Part shown: in pieces, positions 45,623 to 56,596 of the stretch
Position numbering within the stretch: position 1 is the first letter of the stretch
How the letters are laid out: the number at the start of each line of letters is the position of its first letter
DNA from: Bradyrhizobium sp. WBOS07
GTDB lineage: Bacteria > Pseudomonadota > Alphaproteobacteria > Rhizobiales > Xanthobacteraceae
DNA length: 64,000 bases
Direction: 5' to 3'
Assembly (NCBI RefSeq): GCF_024585165.1
Contig: NZ_CP029008.1
Location: 6,343,501-6,407,500, forward strand
The notes under the pieces: model-generated
The model's input: the letters and a program-made list of their open reading frames with translations, nothing else
What the model was told of the DNA's origin: nothing
Database searches by the model: none
Translations under genes and position numbers: made by a program

Positions 45623-47224
45623 ATGGATCGCAGGACCGTATTGAAGGGACTGGCTGGCGCGGGCGGTCTGGCATTGACCGGCCTCTCGGCCCCGGCCATC
45701 GCGCAAGGCGCATCGGCCCGTACGCTGCGCTTCGTGCCCCAGGCCAATCTCGCCAATTTCGATCCGATCTGGGGCACGCAATATGTCGTGCGTAACGCCG
45801 CCGCGCTGGTCTGGGACACGCTTTACGGCATCGATTCCTCGCTCCAGCCGCAGCGCCAGATGGTCGAGTCCGAGGAGACCTCCGACGACGGCAGGATCTG
45901 GACGTTCCGCTTGCGCCCCGGTCTCAAGTTCCATGACGGCGAGCCGGTGCTGGCCAAGGACGTGGTCGCGAGCCTGTCGCGCTGGGCGGCGCGCGATCCG
46001 ATGGGCCTGATGATCATCGCAATCCAGCAGGAGCTGACGGCCGTCGACGACCGCACCTTCAAATGGGTCCTGAAGCAGCCCTTCCCGAAAATGCTCTATG
46101 CGCTAGCCAAGAACAATGCGCCGTGCTCCTTCATCATGCCCGAGCGCATTGCCAAGACCGACCCCTTCAAGCAGATCACAGAATATGTCGGCTCGGGTCC
46201 GATGAAGTTCGCCAAGGGCGAATGGGTGCCGGGTGCCAAGGCGGTGTTCGAGAAGTTCGCCGATTACGTGCCGCGCCAGGAGAAGGCATCCTGGCTCGCC
46301 GGCGGCAAGCAGATGATGGTCGATCGCGTGGAATGGATCGTGATGCCGGATCCGGCCACCGCCGCGGCCGCCCTGCAGAACGGCGAGGTCGACTGGTGGG
46401 AGAACCCGATCGCCGATCTCGTGCCGGTGCTGAAGAAGAACAAGAACATCAGCGTCGATATCGGCGATCCCCTCGGCAATATCGGTTCGTTTCGCATGAA
46501 CCATCTGTTCGCGCCGTTCAACGATGTGCGCGCGCGGCGCGCTGTGCTGATGGCGATGAACCAGGAAGACTACATGCGCGCGATCGTCGGCGACGATAAC
46601 GCGCTGTGGAAGCCGCTGCCCGGCTTCTTCACGCCTGACACGCCTGTTTACAACGAGCTGGGCGGCGAGATCCTCAAGGGCAAGCGGGATCTCGACGCCG
46701 CCAAGAAGCTGCTCGCCGAGAGCGGCTATTCCGGCCAGCCGGTGACGTGCCTGGTCGCGCAGGACCAGCCGATCACGAAGGCGCAAGGCGACGTCACGGC
46801 CGACCTCCTCAAGAAGCTCGGCATGAATGTCGACTTCGTCGCAACCGATTGGGGCACGGTGGGCTCCCGCCGTGCGGCGAAGACGCCGCCGGGGCAGGGC
46901 GGCTGGAACATGTTCCACAGCTGGCACGCAGGCGCCGACTGCATCACGCCCGCCGCCTACACGGCCATCCGCGCCAACGGCGACAAGGCCTGGTTCGGCT
47001 GGCCCAACAGCCCGAACACCGAGAAGGAGATCACGGGCTGGTTCGAGGCCAAGAATGTCGAGGAGGAAAAGGCCGCGATCGGCAAGGTCAACAAGGCGGC
47101 ACTCGAGGATGTCGTCTACGCGCCGACCGGCTTCTTCCTGACCTATACGGCATGGCGCAAGAACGTCTCCGGCATCACCAAGGGACCGCTGCCGTTCTTC
47201 TGGGGCGTGTCGAAATCCGCATGA
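45623..47224 (+). CDS. Dipeptide/oligopeptide-type ABC transporter substrate-binding protein (family 5)
   Basis: 533 residues. A twin-arginine signal (DRRTVLKGLAGAGG) ends near ALA/IAQG, so it is a periplasmic Tat substrate. The SBP family 5 fold is clear: LRFVPQANLANFDPIW, LRPGLKFHDGEPVLAKDV and NHLFAPFNDVRARRAVLMAM. It would bind a peptide, an amino compound or another small solute. The ATG at 45623 has GGGAGG upstream and follows the sigma-54 candidate; an in-frame start at 45533 would lie inside that promoter. It is the first gene of a five-gene operon. Confidence 0.92.
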   Translation: MDRRTVLKGLAGAGGLALTGLSAPAIAQGASARTLRFVPQANLANFDPIWGTQYVVRNAAALVWDTLYGIDSSLQPQRQMVESEETSDDGRIWTFRLRPGLKFHDGEPVLAKDVVASLSRWAARDPMGLMIIAIQQELTAVDDRTFKWVLKQPFPKMLYALAKNNAPCSFIMPERIAKTDPFKQITEYVGSGPMKFAKGEWVPGAKAVFEKFADYVPRQEKASWLAGGKQMMVDRVEWIVMPDPATAAAALQNGEVDWWENPIADLVPVLKKNKNISVDIGDPLGNIGSFRMNHLFAPFNDVRARRAVLMAMNQEDYMRAIVGDDNALWKPLPGFFTPDTPVYNELGGEILKGKRDLDAAKKLLAESGYSGQPVTCLVAQDQPITKAQGDVTADLLKKLGMNVDFVATDWGTVGSRRAAKTPPGQGGWNMFHSWHAGADCITPAAYTAIRANGDKAWFGWPNSPNTEKEITGWFEAKNVEEEKAAIGKVNKAALEDVVYAPTGFFLTYTAWRKNVSGITKGPLPFFWGVSKSA

Positions 47225-47241
47225 CGCCGCGCTGAAGCCAG

Positions 47242-48183
47242 ATGCTCTCCTACATCCTCCGTCGCATCGTCGCGACCCTGCCGGTCATGGCGATCGTCGC
47301 GCTGTTCGTGTTCAGCCTGCTCTACATCGCGCCGGGTGACCCCGCCGTGGTGATCGCGGGCGACCAGGCAAGTCCGGAGGATGTGGAGCGCATCCGCCAG
47401 AGCCTCGGTCTGGACCGGCCGTTCCTGGTCCAGTTCGGAAGCTGGGTCTGGCGCATCCTGCACGGCGACCTCGGCACCTCGATCTTCACCAATCTGCCGG
47501 TGTCGGCGATGATCGGGCAGCGCCTCGGGCCGACGCTGTCGCTGATGATCGTCACGCTGCTGCTCACGATCGCGGTGGCGGTGCCGCTCGGCGTGGTGGC
47601 GGCGTGGAAGGCGGGCAGCCTGATCGACCGCGTCATCATGGGCTTTGCCGTGTTCGGCTTCTCGCTGCCCGTCTTCGTGGTCGGCTACATGCTCGCCTAC
47701 ATCTTCGCGCTCGAGCTCGAATGGCTGCCGGTGCAAGGCTACACGCCGCTCAGCTCAGGCTTCTGGCCGTGGCTGGAAAACCTGATCCTGCCGGCGATCG
47801 CGCTCGGCTGCGTCTACATCGCCCTGGTCGCGCGGATCACCCGCGCGGCCATGCTCGAAGTGCTGCAGCAGGACTACATCCGCACCGCAAAGGCCAAGGG
47901 ACTCGGGCAAGGCGGCATCCTGTTCATTCACGCGCTGAAGAATGCGGCGGTGCCGATCGTGACGGTGATCGGGATCGGCATCGCGTTGCTGATCGGCGGC
48001 GCGGTCGTGACCGAGAGCGTGTTCGCGATTCCGGGCCTTGGCCGGCTCACGATCGATGCGATCCTGCGGCGCGACTATCCCGTCATTCAGGGCATCGTGC
48101 TGCTGTTCAGCTTCGTCTACGTCCTCGTCAATCTGATGATCGACGTCATTTACACGCTCGTTGACCCGAGGATCCGCTATTGA
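47242..48183 (+). CDS. ABC transporter permease, DppB type
   Basis: 313 residues with six transmembrane helices. It begins MLSYILRRIVATLPVMAIVA and includes the EAA-like loop LEVLQQDYIRTAKAKGLG that contacts the ATPase. It lies 17 nt after the substrate-binding protein and overlaps the next permease by TTGA. Confidence 0.93.
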   Translation: MLSYILRRIVATLPVMAIVALFVFSLLYIAPGDPAVVIAGDQASPEDVERIRQSLGLDRPFLVQFGSWVWRILHGDLGTSIFTNLPVSAMIGQRLGPTLSLMIVTLLLTIAVAVPLGVVAAWKAGSLIDRVIMGFAVFGFSLPVFVVGYMLAYIFALELEWLPVQGYTPLSSGFWPWLENLILPAIALGCVYIALVARITRAAMLEVLQQDYIRTAKAKGLGQGGILFIHALKNAAVPIVTVIGIGIALLIGGAVVTESVFAIPGLGRLTIDAILRRDYPVIQGIVLLFSFVYVLVNLMIDVIYTLVDPRIRY

Positions 48184-49103
48184 CCGACACGACCGTCAAT
48201 CCGCAATCGCTTCCAGCCGGATTCGTGCTTGCACCACAGCTGCCCGAAATTCTGCGGCCGGTCACGATCCGGCGCGGCTTCCTGGGATTCCTGCGCGGCC
48301 ATCCCACCGTTGCGATCGGCGGCGCATTGCTGCTGACGCTGGTGCTGATCGCGGTCTTTGCGCCCTATCTCGGCTCGGTCGATCCGACCGCGCTCGCGCC
48401 GGCCAAACGCACGCGGGCACCGTCGGCCGATTTCTGGTTCGGCACCGACGTGCTCGGCCGCGATATCTATTCGCGCGTGCTCTACGGCGCGCGGGTTTCG
48501 CTCACGGTCGGGCTGTCGGTGGCGATCTTTGCGTCCGCTGCCGGCCTTGCCATCGGCATGGTCTCCGGCTTCATCCGCTGGGCCGATGGCATTCTCATGC
48601 GCGTCATGGACGGGCTGATGTCGATCCCGCCGATCCTGCTCGCGATCGCGCTGATGGCGCTGACGCGAGGCAGCGTCGGCAACGTCATCCTGGCCATCAC
48701 CGTGGCCGAGATTCCACGCGTCTCGCGCCTCGTCCGCAGCGTCGTGCTGTCGCTGCGCGAGCAGCCCTATGTGGATGCCGCGGTCGCCTGCGGCACGCGC
48801 ACGCCGATGATCATCCTGCGCCACATCCTGCCCAACACGGTGGCGCCCATGCTGGTGCAGGCAACCTATATCTGCGCCAGTGCCATGATCACCGAGGCGA
48901 TCCTGTCTTTCATCGGCGCCGGCACGCCGCCAACCATCCCGTCCTGGGGCAACATCATGGCCGAGGGCCGCGCGCTGTGGCAGGTCAAGCCCTACATCGT
49001 GTTCTTCCCGGCAGCGTTTCTCTCGGTCACCGTGCTCGCCGTGAATTTGCTCGGCGACGGCCTTCGCGATGCGCTCGACCCGCGCATGGCCAAAAGCCTG
49101 TGA
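48180..49103 (+). CDS. ABC transporter permease, DppC type
   Basis: 307 residues. A cytosolic N-terminal arm, a first helix near residues 45-65, the conserved [20 protein letters not shown], and the EAA loop [15 protein letters not shown] define the DppC family. The start is a TTG overlapping the DppB stop (TTGA); no ATG lies nearby that would keep the N-terminal arm. It pairs with the DppB-type permease. Confidence 0.92.
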   Translation: MTDTTVNPQSLPAGFVLAPQLPEILRPVTIRRGFLGFLRGHPTVAIGGALLLTLVLIAVFAPYLGSVDPTALAPAKRTRAPSADFWFGTDVLGRDIYSRVLYGARVSLTVGLSVAIFASAAGLAIGMVSGFIRWADGILMRVMDGLMSIPPILLAIALMALTRGSVGNVILAITVAEIPRVSRLVRSVVLSLREQPYVDAAVACGTRTPMIILRHILPNTVAPMLVQATYICASAMITEAILSFIGAGTPPTIPSWGNIMAEGRALWQVKPYIVFFPAAFLSVTVLAVNLLGDGLRDALDPRMAKSL

Positions 49104-49122
49104 TGGATCGAGGCTGATCGCA

Positions 49123-50112
49123 ATGGCCCTGCTCGAAGTCGACAACCTCCAGACCCATTTCCGCACCCCCGGCGGCATCAATCGCGCGGTCGACGGCGTA
49201 TCCTTCCATGTCAATGAAGGCGAGACGCTGGCCATCGTCGGTGAGTCCGGCTGCGGCAAGTCGGTGACCTCGATGTCCCTGATGCGGCTGATCCCGGAGC
49301 CGCCGGGCCGGATCGCAGGCAGCATCCGCTTTGCGGGCAGGGACCTCCTCGAGCTGTCCGATCGCGAGATGCGCGCCATCCGCGGCAACGACATCTCGAT
49401 GATCTTTCAGGAGCCGATGACGAGCCTGAACCCGGTGCTCACCGTCGGCCGCCAGATCCGCGAGACCTTGATGATCCATCAAGGCCTCGACAAGCAGGCG
49501 GCCGAGGCGCACGCGATCGAGATGCTGACATTGGTCGGCATCCCCGAGCCGAAGCGGCGGGTGCGCGAATATCCGCACCAGCTCTCCGGCGGCATGCGCC
49601 AGCGTGTGATGATCGCCATCGCGCTCGCCTGCAATCCGAAGCTTCTGATCGCGGACGAGCCCACCACCGCGCTCGACGTGACGATCCAGGCCCAGATCCT
49701 CAAGCTGATGCTGGACCTCAAGCGCCGGGTCGGCGCCGCCATCATCCTGATCACCCACGATCTCGGCGTCGTCGCCGAGATCGCCGAGCGCGTCATGGTG
49801 ATGTATGCCGGCCGCAAGGTCGAGGAGGCGCCGGTGGCCGAGCTGTTCCGCTCCCCGCGTCATCCCTACACCCAAGGCCTGTTGGGTGCGGTGCCGCGGC
49901 TCGGCTCCTCGCTGACGGACACCGCGAGGCGGCTGGCCGAGATTCCCGGGCAGGTGCCCGATCTGCGCAAGCCGATCGCCGGCTGCGTCTTCGCCGGCCG
50001 CTGCGCGCTCGCGACCGATCTGTGCCGGCAGTATGCGCCCGGGCTCGAAGAGAAGGGCCCGCGCCACATCGCCGCCTGTCATTACGCGGCCAAGGGAGCC
50101 GTCGCGGCATGA
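49123..50112 (+). CDS. ABC transporter ATP-binding protein, DppD type
   Basis: 329 residues. Walker A is GESGCGKS, the signature LSGGMRQR, Walker [13 protein letters not shown], and the C-terminal Cys-containing oligopeptide-transporter extension ([15 protein letters not shown]) is present. The ATG at 49123 has GAGG upstream; an in-frame start 18 codons earlier would overlap the permease. It overlaps the next ATPase by ATGA. Confidence 0.93.
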   Translation: MALLEVDNLQTHFRTPGGINRAVDGVSFHVNEGETLAIVGESGCGKSVTSMSLMRLIPEPPGRIAGSIRFAGRDLLELSDREMRAIRGNDISMIFQEPMTSLNPVLTVGRQIRETLMIHQGLDKQAAEAHAIEMLTLVGIPEPKRRVREYPHQLSGGMRQRVMIAIALACNPKLLIADEPTTALDVTIQAQILKLMLDLKRRVGAAIILITHDLGVVAEIAERVMVMYAGRKVEEAPVAELFRSPRHPYTQGLLGAVPRLGSSLTDTARRLAEIPGQVPDLRKPIAGCVFAGRCALATDLCRQYAPGLEEKGPRHIAACHYAAKGAVAA

Positions 50113-51107
50113 GCCCTCCGCTGCTCCAGGTCAACGACCTCAAGAAGCATTTTCCAGTCAAGGCCGGGCTGTTCAGCCGCAAGTCCGAATTCGTCTATGC
50201 GGTCGACGGCGTGTCCTTCGAGATCGCGCGCGGCGAGACGCTGTCGCTGGTCGGCGAGTCCGGCTGCGGCAAGTCGACGGTCGGCCGCGCCATCCTGCGC
50301 CTGTTCGACATCACCGCGGGGCAGGTGATCCTCGACGGTCAGCGCATCGACGATGCCGCGCCGAGCACGATGCGCCAGATGCGCCGGCGCGTGCAGGTGG
50401 TGTTCCAGGATCCGTTCTCGAGCCTCAACCCGCGCATGCGGGTGCGTGATATCCTGGCCGAGCCGATCCGCAATTTCGGCCTCGCCAAATCCGCCGAGGA
50501 TCTCGAAGTTCGCCTCACGGCGCTGATGGACACCGTGCGATTGCCGCGCGAGGCGCTCAATCGCAGGCCGCACGAATTCTCCGGTGGCCAGCGTCAGCGC
50601 ATCGGCATCGCCCGAGCGCTGGCGGCCGAGCCCGAACTGATCGTGTGCGACGAGGCGGTGTCCGCGCTCGACGTCTCGGTCAAGGCGCAGATCGTCAATC
50701 TGCTGCAGGATCTCCAGAGCGAGTTCGGCCTCGCGCTTTTGTTCATCAGCCACGACCTCGCGATCGTCGAGCACATGACCCACCGCGTCGCGGTGATGTA
50801 TCTCGGCAAGATCGTGGAGGTGGCGCCGCGCCGCGAGATCTTCGCCGCGCCCAGACATCCCTATACCAAGGCGCTGCTCTCCGCGGTACCGCTGCCCGAG
50901 CCGGGTGCCCAGCGTAACCCGATCATCCTCAAGGGCGACGTGCCGAGCCCGATCAATCCGCCGAAGGGGTGCCGCTTCCACACCCGCTGCCCCCTCGTGT
51001 TCGATCGTTGCCGGGCCGAGGAGCCGGTGCTTCGCGCGGCCGGAGCCGAGCAATGGGTGGCCTGCCATCTCGAAGAGGCCGCGCCGGCGGCAAGCCCGGA
51101 AGGGTGA
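50109..51107 (+). CDS. ABC transporter ATP-binding protein, DppF type
   Basis: 332 residues. Walker A is GESGCGKS, the signature FSGGQRQR, Walker [13 protein letters not shown], and the C-terminal extension has the pair [15 protein letters not shown]. It completes the importer as the second ATPase. A good terminator follows at 51132-51169. Confidence 0.93.
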   Translation: MSPPLLQVNDLKKHFPVKAGLFSRKSEFVYAVDGVSFEIARGETLSLVGESGCGKSTVGRAILRLFDITAGQVILDGQRIDDAAPSTMRQMRRRVQVVFQDPFSSLNPRMRVRDILAEPIRNFGLAKSAEDLEVRLTALMDTVRLPREALNRRPHEFSGGQRQRIGIARALAAEPELIVCDEAVSALDVSVKAQIVNLLQDLQSEFGLALLFISHDLAIVEHMTHRVAVMYLGKIVEVAPRREIFAAPRHPYTKALLSAVPLPEPGAQRNPIILKGDVPSPINPPKGCRFHTRCPLVFDRCRAEEPVLRAAGAEQWVACHLEEAAPAASPEG

Positions 51108-51131
51108 GTTTGGCGCTGGAAATTCGTCAGT

Positions 51132-51169
51132 AAAAACAAACCCCGTTCTACTGTGCATGGGGTTGTTTT
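51132..51169. terminator. Rho-independent terminator, probably bidirectional
   Basis: AAAACAAACCCC pairs with GGGGTTGTTTT (one bulged A) around a 14-nt loop, with A- and T-runs at the two sides. It ends the peptide ABC operon 24 nt after its last stop. Confidence 0.7.
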
Positions 51170-51327
51170 CGCACTTTTGATGTGGTGTGAGCGGGCGCCG
51201 GAGGCTGAACTCGGCAGCCGCTGTGATCTACCTCGCGCCGATGCTGCCATCATCGTCGGCTGCATTGGCCAGTTGCACCGCGGAGCCGGGGATCTGGATC
51301 GACGCGGCGAAGTGAGCGGAAGCATCC

Positions 51328-52773
51328 ATGTATCTCGGCATCGATCTCGGCACCTCCGCAGTCAAGACCGTTCTCGTCGACGACGCCCAGCGCGTGATTG
51401 CAAGCGCGAGCCGGCCGCTGACGATCGCCTCACCACGGCCGGGTCATTCCGAGCAGGATCCCGCGCAATGGATCGAGGCGACCTTCGCCACGCTGGATGC
51501 GCTGAAGGCGAGCCATGCCGGCGCACTGGCGGCGGTCGAAGGCATCGGGCTGTCCGGCCAGATGCACGGCGCTGTGCTGCTCGATGCGAGCTTACGTCCC
51601 TTGCGGCCTTGCATCCTCTGGAACGACGGACGCGCCGCGGCGGAGTGCCGTATCCTGGAGCAACGCTGGCCCGCCTTGCGTGCGGTGACGGGCAACAAGG
51701 CGATGCCCGGGTTCACCGCGCCAAAGCTGCTCTGGATCGCGACCCATGAGCCCGAGATCTTTGCGGCGACGAAGATCGTGCTGCTGCCAAAGGCGTATTT
51801 GCGCCTGGTGCTGTCGGGCGAGGCCGTCGAGGACGTCTCGGATGCATCGGGATCGCTATGGCTCGATGCCGCGCGCCGGGACTGGTCGGACGCCGCATTG
51901 GCTGCGACCGGGCTGACGCGCGAGCACATGCCGCGTCTGGTCGAGGGCTGCACGCCCGCCGCAAGGCTGCGCGCCGAGCTCGCGCGGCGCTGGGGCATGT
52001 TGAGGCAGCCCGTGATCGCGGGCGGTGCCGGCGACAATCCGGCGGGCGCCGTCGGCATCGGTGCGGTCGAGCCGGGAACCGCGTTCGTGACTTTGGGAAC
52101 ATCGGGTGCGTTGCTGGCGCCGACCGCCACGATCGCCGCCAATCCGGACCGCGCGGTGCATACGTTCTGCCACGCCATTCCCGGCATGTGGATTCAGGCC
52201 GGCGCGATCCTGTCGGCTGCCTCTTGCCTCGCCTGGGCCGCGCGCCTGTTCGGCGTCACCGAGGCCGAGTTGCTGGCTCCGCTGGGATCGCGCCCGCAGG
52301 CGCCGTCGCCGGTGAGCTTCCTGCCGTATCTTGCGGGCGAGCGGACGCCGCACGACGATCCCGCCGTGCGCGGCATGCTCGATGGCTTGAGCCATGGCAC
52401 CGATCGCACCGCGATCGTGCAGGCGGTGCTCGAAGGCGTTGCCTTCGCGCTGGCCGATTGCCGCGACGCGCTCGCGGATGCCGGCATCGTGATTGCGGAA
52501 GCCGACGCCATCGGCGGCGGATCGCGCTCGCCATTCTGGCTCTCGGTGCTCGCGAACGTGCTGAATGTTCCGATCCATCGCTTTGCCGGCGGCGAGACCG
52601 GCGCGGCGTTCGGTGCGGCGAGATTGGGGCGGCTTGCTGTCACGGGTGAGGCAATCGCCGCCGTGTGCACGCGGCCGCAACGCATCGAGACGTTCGAACC
52701 TGACGCCGGGCTGACGGATGCCTACGCCGAGCGGCTTCCCGCCTGGCGCGAACTGTATCGGCCGCGCCACTAA
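51328..52773 (+). CDS. xylB: Xylulokinase-like FGGY carbohydrate kinase
   Basis: 481 residues. The FGGY N-terminal phosphate-binding motif is YLGIDLGTSAVKTVLVDD, followed by GLSGQMHGAVLLD, WNDGRA, FVTLGTSGALLAP and YLAGERTPHDDP. It is best matched to D-xylulose kinases, ATP-dependent, cytosolic. The true sugar could be another ketopentose or a polyol product. It stands before a ribose/xylose-type importer, which suggests that this importer brings the same sugar. The ATG is preceded by GTGAGCGGAAGC. Confidence 0.88.
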   Translation: MYLGIDLGTSAVKTVLVDDAQRVIASASRPLTIASPRPGHSEQDPAQWIEATFATLDALKASHAGALAAVEGIGLSGQMHGAVLLDASLRPLRPCILWNDGRAAAECRILEQRWPALRAVTGNKAMPGFTAPKLLWIATHEPEIFAATKIVLLPKAYLRLVLSGEAVEDVSDASGSLWLDAARRDWSDAALAATGLTREHMPRLVEGCTPAARLRAELARRWGMLRQPVIAGGAGDNPAGAVGIGAVEPGTAFVTLGTSGALLAPTATIAANPDRAVHTFCHAIPGMWIQAGAILSAASCLAWAARLFGVTEAELLAPLGSRPQAPSPVSFLPYLAGERTPHDDPAVRGMLDGLSHGTDRTAIVQAVLEGVAFALADCRDALADAGIVIAEADAIGGGSRSPFWLSVLANVLNVPIHRFAGGETGAAFGAARLGRLAVTGEAIAAVCTRPQRIETFEPDAGLTDAYAERLPAWRELYRPRH

Positions 52774-52893
52774 CGCCGCCGCGATGTTGCGTTCGCTCGT
52801 GTTCAGCCTTGCCCTGCGTCGCGGCCTTTTGTTTAATGCGTGAACCGCGCTGACAAGAACGACTAAGACAACGCATTGTGCGCGGGAGGCACG

Positions 52894-54417
52894 ATGAACG
52901 ATCCGATCCTCGAGATGCGCGGGGTGTCAAAATCTTTCTTTGGCATCAAAGCACTGCGTAGCGTCGATCTCACCGTCTACGCCGGCGAGATTCACGCCTT
53001 GATGGGCGAGAACGGCGCCGGCAAGTCGACGCTGATGAAGATCCTGTCCGGCGCCTACAAGCCTGATCCCGGCGGCGAGATACGCATCGAAGGACAACCG
53101 GTCCGGATCGAAGGTCCGCTCGGCGGCCGCGCGGCGGGCATCTCCATCATCTATCAGGAGCTGTCGCTGGCGCCCAATCTCAGCGTCGCGGAGAATATCT
53201 ATCTCGGACGGGAAATCTCGCGTTCAGGACTGCTGGCGCGCGGGGAGATGCGCGAGGGCGTCGGTCCGATTTTGAAGCGGCTGGGCGCAGACTTCCTGCC
53301 GTCGACGCTGGTGGCGCATCTGTCCATGGGCCAGCGGCAACTGGTCGAGATCGCGCGTGCGCTGCACGCCAGATCGAAAATTCTGATCATGGACGAGCCG
53401 ACCACCGCGTTGTCGGCCGGCGAGACTGCGCGGCTGTTCGCGCTGATCCGTCAGCTTCGGGCGGAGGGGCTTGCCATCATCTACATCTCGCATCGCATGG
53501 ACGAGGTCTACGCGCTCGGCGACCGCGTCACCGTGCTGCGCGACGGCCGGCTGGTCGGATCGCTCGACAAGCCCGAGATCCGTGCCGACACCATCGTGCG
53601 GCTGATGGTCGGGCGCGACGTCTCGTCGTTCTACAAGAAGGATCATGATCCCGACGCGGGGCGCGGACATCCCGTGCTTGCTGCGATCGACATGGCCGAC
53701 GGCCGGCGCGTCAAGGGCTGCTCGCTCACCGTGCATGCAGGCGAGGTGGTCGGGCTCGCCGGCCTGATCGGCGCCGGCCGCACCGAGCTTGCCCATCTCA
53801 TCATCGGCGCGCTGCCAAAGACTTCCGGCCGGCTCGAGCTGGAGGGACGTCCGGTCGAGATCCGTACCCCCGGCGCGGCCCTCGAGGCGGGCATCGCCTA
53901 TCTGACCGAGGACCGCAAGGCGCTCGGCCTGTTCCTGGATATGTCGTGTCTGGACAACATCAACCTCGCGGTGCTCGGCCGCGACGCCAAGCTCGGCTGG
54001 TTCCTGGATCGCGACAAGGCGCGCGAGCGCGCCGACAGGGCCTTCGCAGGCCTCAGCATCCGCGCCGCCAATGTCGGCGTCCCCGCCGGTGGCCTGTCCG
54101 GCGGCAATCAGCAGAAGCTGCTGTTGTCGCGGCTTCTCGCCATCGCACCGAAGGTCCTGATCCTCGACGAGCCGACCCGTGGTGTCGACGTCGGCGCCAA
54201 ATCCGAGATCTATTCGATCATCGACAATCTGGCCAAGGCCGGCACCGCCATCCTCGTCATCTCGTCCGATCTGCCCGAGATCATCGGCATCTGCGACCGC
54301 GTCGTCGTCATGCGGGCCGGCCACATCGCCGGCGAGGTGAGGCGCGGACCCAATTCGCCGCTGACACAAGAGGACATCATGGCGCTTGCCACGGGGATGG
54401 AGCATCTCGATGCCTGA
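52894..54417 (+). CDS. Sugar ABC transporter ATP-binding protein (RbsA/XylG type)
   Basis: 507 residues with two fused nucleotide-binding domains. The first has Walker A GENGAGKS (residues 38-45) and signature LSMGQRQ; the second has a degenerate Walker A (GLIGAGRTE) but an intact LSGGNQQK and [13 protein letters not shown], as usual for monosaccharide importers. The ATG at 52894 has GGGAGG upstream. It overlaps the permease gene by 8 bp. Confidence 0.93.
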   Translation: MNDPILEMRGVSKSFFGIKALRSVDLTVYAGEIHALMGENGAGKSTLMKILSGAYKPDPGGEIRIEGQPVRIEGPLGGRAAGISIIYQELSLAPNLSVAENIYLGREISRSGLLARGEMREGVGPILKRLGADFLPSTLVAHLSMGQRQLVEIARALHARSKILIMDEPTTALSAGETARLFALIRQLRAEGLAIIYISHRMDEVYALGDRVTVLRDGRLVGSLDKPEIRADTIVRLMVGRDVSSFYKKDHDPDAGRGHPVLAAIDMADGRRVKGCSLTVHAGEVVGLAGLIGAGRTELAHLIIGALPKTSGRLELEGRPVEIRTPGAALEAGIAYLTEDRKALGLFLDMSCLDNINLAVLGRDAKLGWFLDRDKARERADRAFAGLSIRAANVGVPAGGLSGGNQQKLLLSRLLAIAPKVLILDEPTRGVDVGAKSEIYSIIDNLAKAGTAILVISSDLPEIIGICDRVVVMRAGHIAGEVRRGPNSPLTQEDIMALATGMEHLDA

Positions 54418-55450
54418 CAACGATGCTGCGGAGGTCCAGTCCGCCCCGACGGCGATTAACGGTGGTGCCGCCGAGACAAAGCGCCAGCGGGTGAGGGTGC
54501 TGATCAGCGCGCTCGGCATGCTGCCGGTGCTGTTGATCCTCTGCATTGGCTTCCATTTCCTGTCCGAGGGACGCTTCTTCACCGGACAGAATCTCGGCAT
54601 CGTGCTGCAGCAGGCCGCAGTGAACACCGTGCTCGCCGCAGGCATGACCTTCGTCATCCTCACCGGCGGCATCGATCTCTCGGTCGGCTCGATCCTGGCG
54701 GCCTCCGCGATGGCCGGATTGACCTTGTCCAAGCTGCCGGAGCTTGGCGTGCTGTGGCTGCCGGCCGCGCTGCTCACCGGCCTTATCTTCGGTGTCGTCA
54801 ACGGCGCGCTGATCGCGCTGCTCCGCCTGCCGCCTTTCATCGTCACGCTCGGCTCCCTCACGGCGGTGCGCGGCCTCGCGCGACTGCTCGGGGCCGATAC
54901 CACCGTGTTCAATCCGTCCATTCCCTACGCCTTCATCGGCAACGGCTCGCTGACGCTCGTTCCCGGCGTCGCGTCGATCCCGTGGCTCTCGGTGATCGCC
55001 TTGCTCGTCATCCTGGTCTCGTGGCTGGTGCTGCGCCGGACCGTGCTCGGCGTGCACATCTACGCGGTGGGCGGCAACGAGAGCGCGGCGCGGCTCGCGG
55101 GCATCAAGGTCTGGGCCGTGCTGATCTTCGTCTATGGCATCTCCGGACTGTTCGCCGGGCTCGGCGGCGCCATGCAGGCGGCGCGGCTCTACGCCGCCAA
55201 CGGCCTGCAGCTCGGCCAGTCCTACGAGCTCGATGCGATCACCGCCGTGATCCTGGGCGGCACCTCGTTCGTCGGCGGCATCGGCTCGATCTGGGGGACG
55301 CTGGTGGGCGCGCTGATCATCGCGGTGCTGTCCAACGGCCTCATCCTCGTCGGTGTCTCCGACATCTGGCAATATGTCATCAAGGGCCTCGTGATCATCG
55401 GCGCCGTGGCGCTCGATCGTTATCGGCTGCAAGGCTCCGCCAGAACTTAA
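54410..55450 (+). CDS. Sugar ABC transporter permease (RbsC/XylH type)
   Basis: 346 residues, eight to ten transmembrane helices. [36 protein letters not shown] and [15 protein letters not shown] are family motifs. Its ATG lies inside the end of the ATPase gene. The last five codons (GSART-stop) fall in the first unit of a 20-bp tandem repeat that continues into the intergenic region. Confidence 0.93.
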   Translation: MPDNDAAEVQSAPTAINGGAAETKRQRVRVLISALGMLPVLLILCIGFHFLSEGRFFTGQNLGIVLQQAAVNTVLAAGMTFVILTGGIDLSVGSILAASAMAGLTLSKLPELGVLWLPAALLTGLIFGVVNGALIALLRLPPFIVTLGSLTAVRGLARLLGADTTVFNPSIPYAFIGNGSLTLVPGVASIPWLSVIALLVILVSWLVLRRTVLGVHIYAVGGNESAARLAGIKVWAVLIFVYGISGLFAGLGGAMQAARLYAANGLQLGQSYELDAITAVILGGTSFVGGIGSIWGTLVGALIIAVLSNGLILVGVSDIWQYVIKGLVIIGAVALDRYRLQGSART

Positions 55451-55492
55451 ATGGCTCCGCCAGAACTTGAAAGGCTCCGCCAGAACCTGAAA
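55433..55492 (+). repeat. Three tandem 20-bp repeats at the permease stop
   Basis: The unit GGCTCCGCCAGAAC(C/T)T(A/G)AA(A/T) occurs three times (55433, 55453, 55473), with one to two changes between units. Unit 1 contains the permease stop codon; units 2 and 3 are noncoding. This looks like a recent local duplication. Confidence 0.9.
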
Positions 55493-55553
55493 GCTCCCGT
55501 CGCGGCAACTGGTCTGCCGTGCCGGGAAAAAAGACAGACCAGGGAGGAAGTCC

Positions 55554-56501
55554 ATGTTGAAGACGATCATGCTCGCCGGCGCCGCGACGGCGCTTGTTCT
55601 CAGCACCGCGCCGTCCTCGGCCAAGGAGCTTAAGTCGATCGGCGTCTCGCTAGGGTCGATGGGTAACCCGTTCTTTGTGGCGTTGTCGAAGGGCGCCGAG
55701 TTCGAGGCAAAGAAGACCAATCCCAACGTGAAGATCACCACGGTCGGCTTCGAATACGATCTCGGCAAGCAGGTCACCCAGATCGACAATTTCATCGCCG
55801 CCGGCGTCGATCTGATCCTGCTCAATCCCGGCGATCCCAAGGCGATCGGGCCGGCGATCAAGAAGGCGCAAGCCGCGGGCATCGTCGTCGTTGCGGTCGA
55901 TACCGCGGCCGAAGGCGCCGATGCCACCGTGACCACGAACAACGTGCAGGCCGGCGAGATCTCCTGCCAGTACATCGTCGACAAGCTCGGCGGCAAGGGC
56001 GACGTCATCATCGAGAACGGGCCGCAGGTCTCCGCCGTGATCGACCGCGTCGTCGGCTGCAAGAACGTCTTGTCGAAGAATCCGGGCATCAAGGTGCTGT
56101 CCAGCGACCAGGACGGCAAAGGCTCGCGCGAAGGCGGCCTCACCGTCGCGCAGGGCTATCTGACCCGCTTCCCCAAGATCGACGCCATCTTCGCCATCAA
56201 CGACCCGCAGGCGATCGGCACCGACCTTGCGGCGCGCCAGCAAAACCGCAGCGGCATCATCATCACCGCGGTCGACGGCGCGCCCGATATCGAGGCCGCG
56301 CTGAAGGATCCGCAGTCGCCGCAGATCCAGGCCTCGGCTTCGCAGGACCCGTTCTTCATGGCGCGGCGGGCCGTGCAGGTCGGCGTCGGTATCCTCAATG
56401 GCCAGAAGCCGGCCTCCACCGTCGAGCTCTTGCCGTCCAAGCTCGTGACCAGGGACAACGTCGCTCAGTACAAGGGCTGGACCTCGGATCGTTCGCAGTA
56501 A
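55554..56501 (+). CDS. Sugar ABC transporter substrate-binding protein (ribose/xylose type)
   Basis: 315 residues. A signal peptide of about 23 residues (ending APSSA-KE) precedes a type I periplasmic-binding fold: GVSLGSMGNPFFVALSKGAE, LILLNPGDPKAIGPAI, AINDPQAIGTDLAA and VDGAPDIEAALKD. It delivers a monosaccharide to the upstream ATPase/permease pair. The ATG has AGGGAGGAAG upstream. Gene order ATPase-permease-binding protein is normal for this class. Confidence 0.93.
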   Translation: MLKTIMLAGAATALVLSTAPSSAKELKSIGVSLGSMGNPFFVALSKGAEFEAKKTNPNVKITTVGFEYDLGKQVTQIDNFIAAGVDLILLNPGDPKAIGPAIKKAQAAGIVVVAVDTAAEGADATVTTNNVQAGEISCQYIVDKLGGKGDVIIENGPQVSAVIDRVVGCKNVLSKNPGIKVLSSDQDGKGSREGGLTVAQGYLTRFPKIDAIFAINDPQAIGTDLAARQQNRSGIIITAVDGAPDIEAALKDPQSPQIQASASQDPFFMARRAVQVGVGILNGQKPASTVELLPSKLVTRDNVAQYKGWTSDRSQ

Positions 56502-56537
56502 GCGCCGCCCCTGTTGACGTGCAGACGACGAGACAGC

Positions 56538-56564
56538 GGGCGGTGTGCTTGATGCACGCCGCCC
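56538..56564. terminator. Hairpin between convergent genes
   Basis: GGGCGGTGTGC and GCACGCCGCCC form an 11-bp stem with one wobble pair and loop TTGAT. It lies between the convergent sugar-binding-protein gene and the glycosyltransferase gene. There is no T-run, so the terminator call is moderate. Confidence 0.5.
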
Positions 56565-56596
56565 GTATCGTGATAGCTGACACGCGCTGATCCGCG

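Noticed and set aside
55433..55492. Tandem repeat as a CRISPR array
   Set aside because: The units are directly adjacent with no spacers and only 20 bp long, and no cas gene is present.
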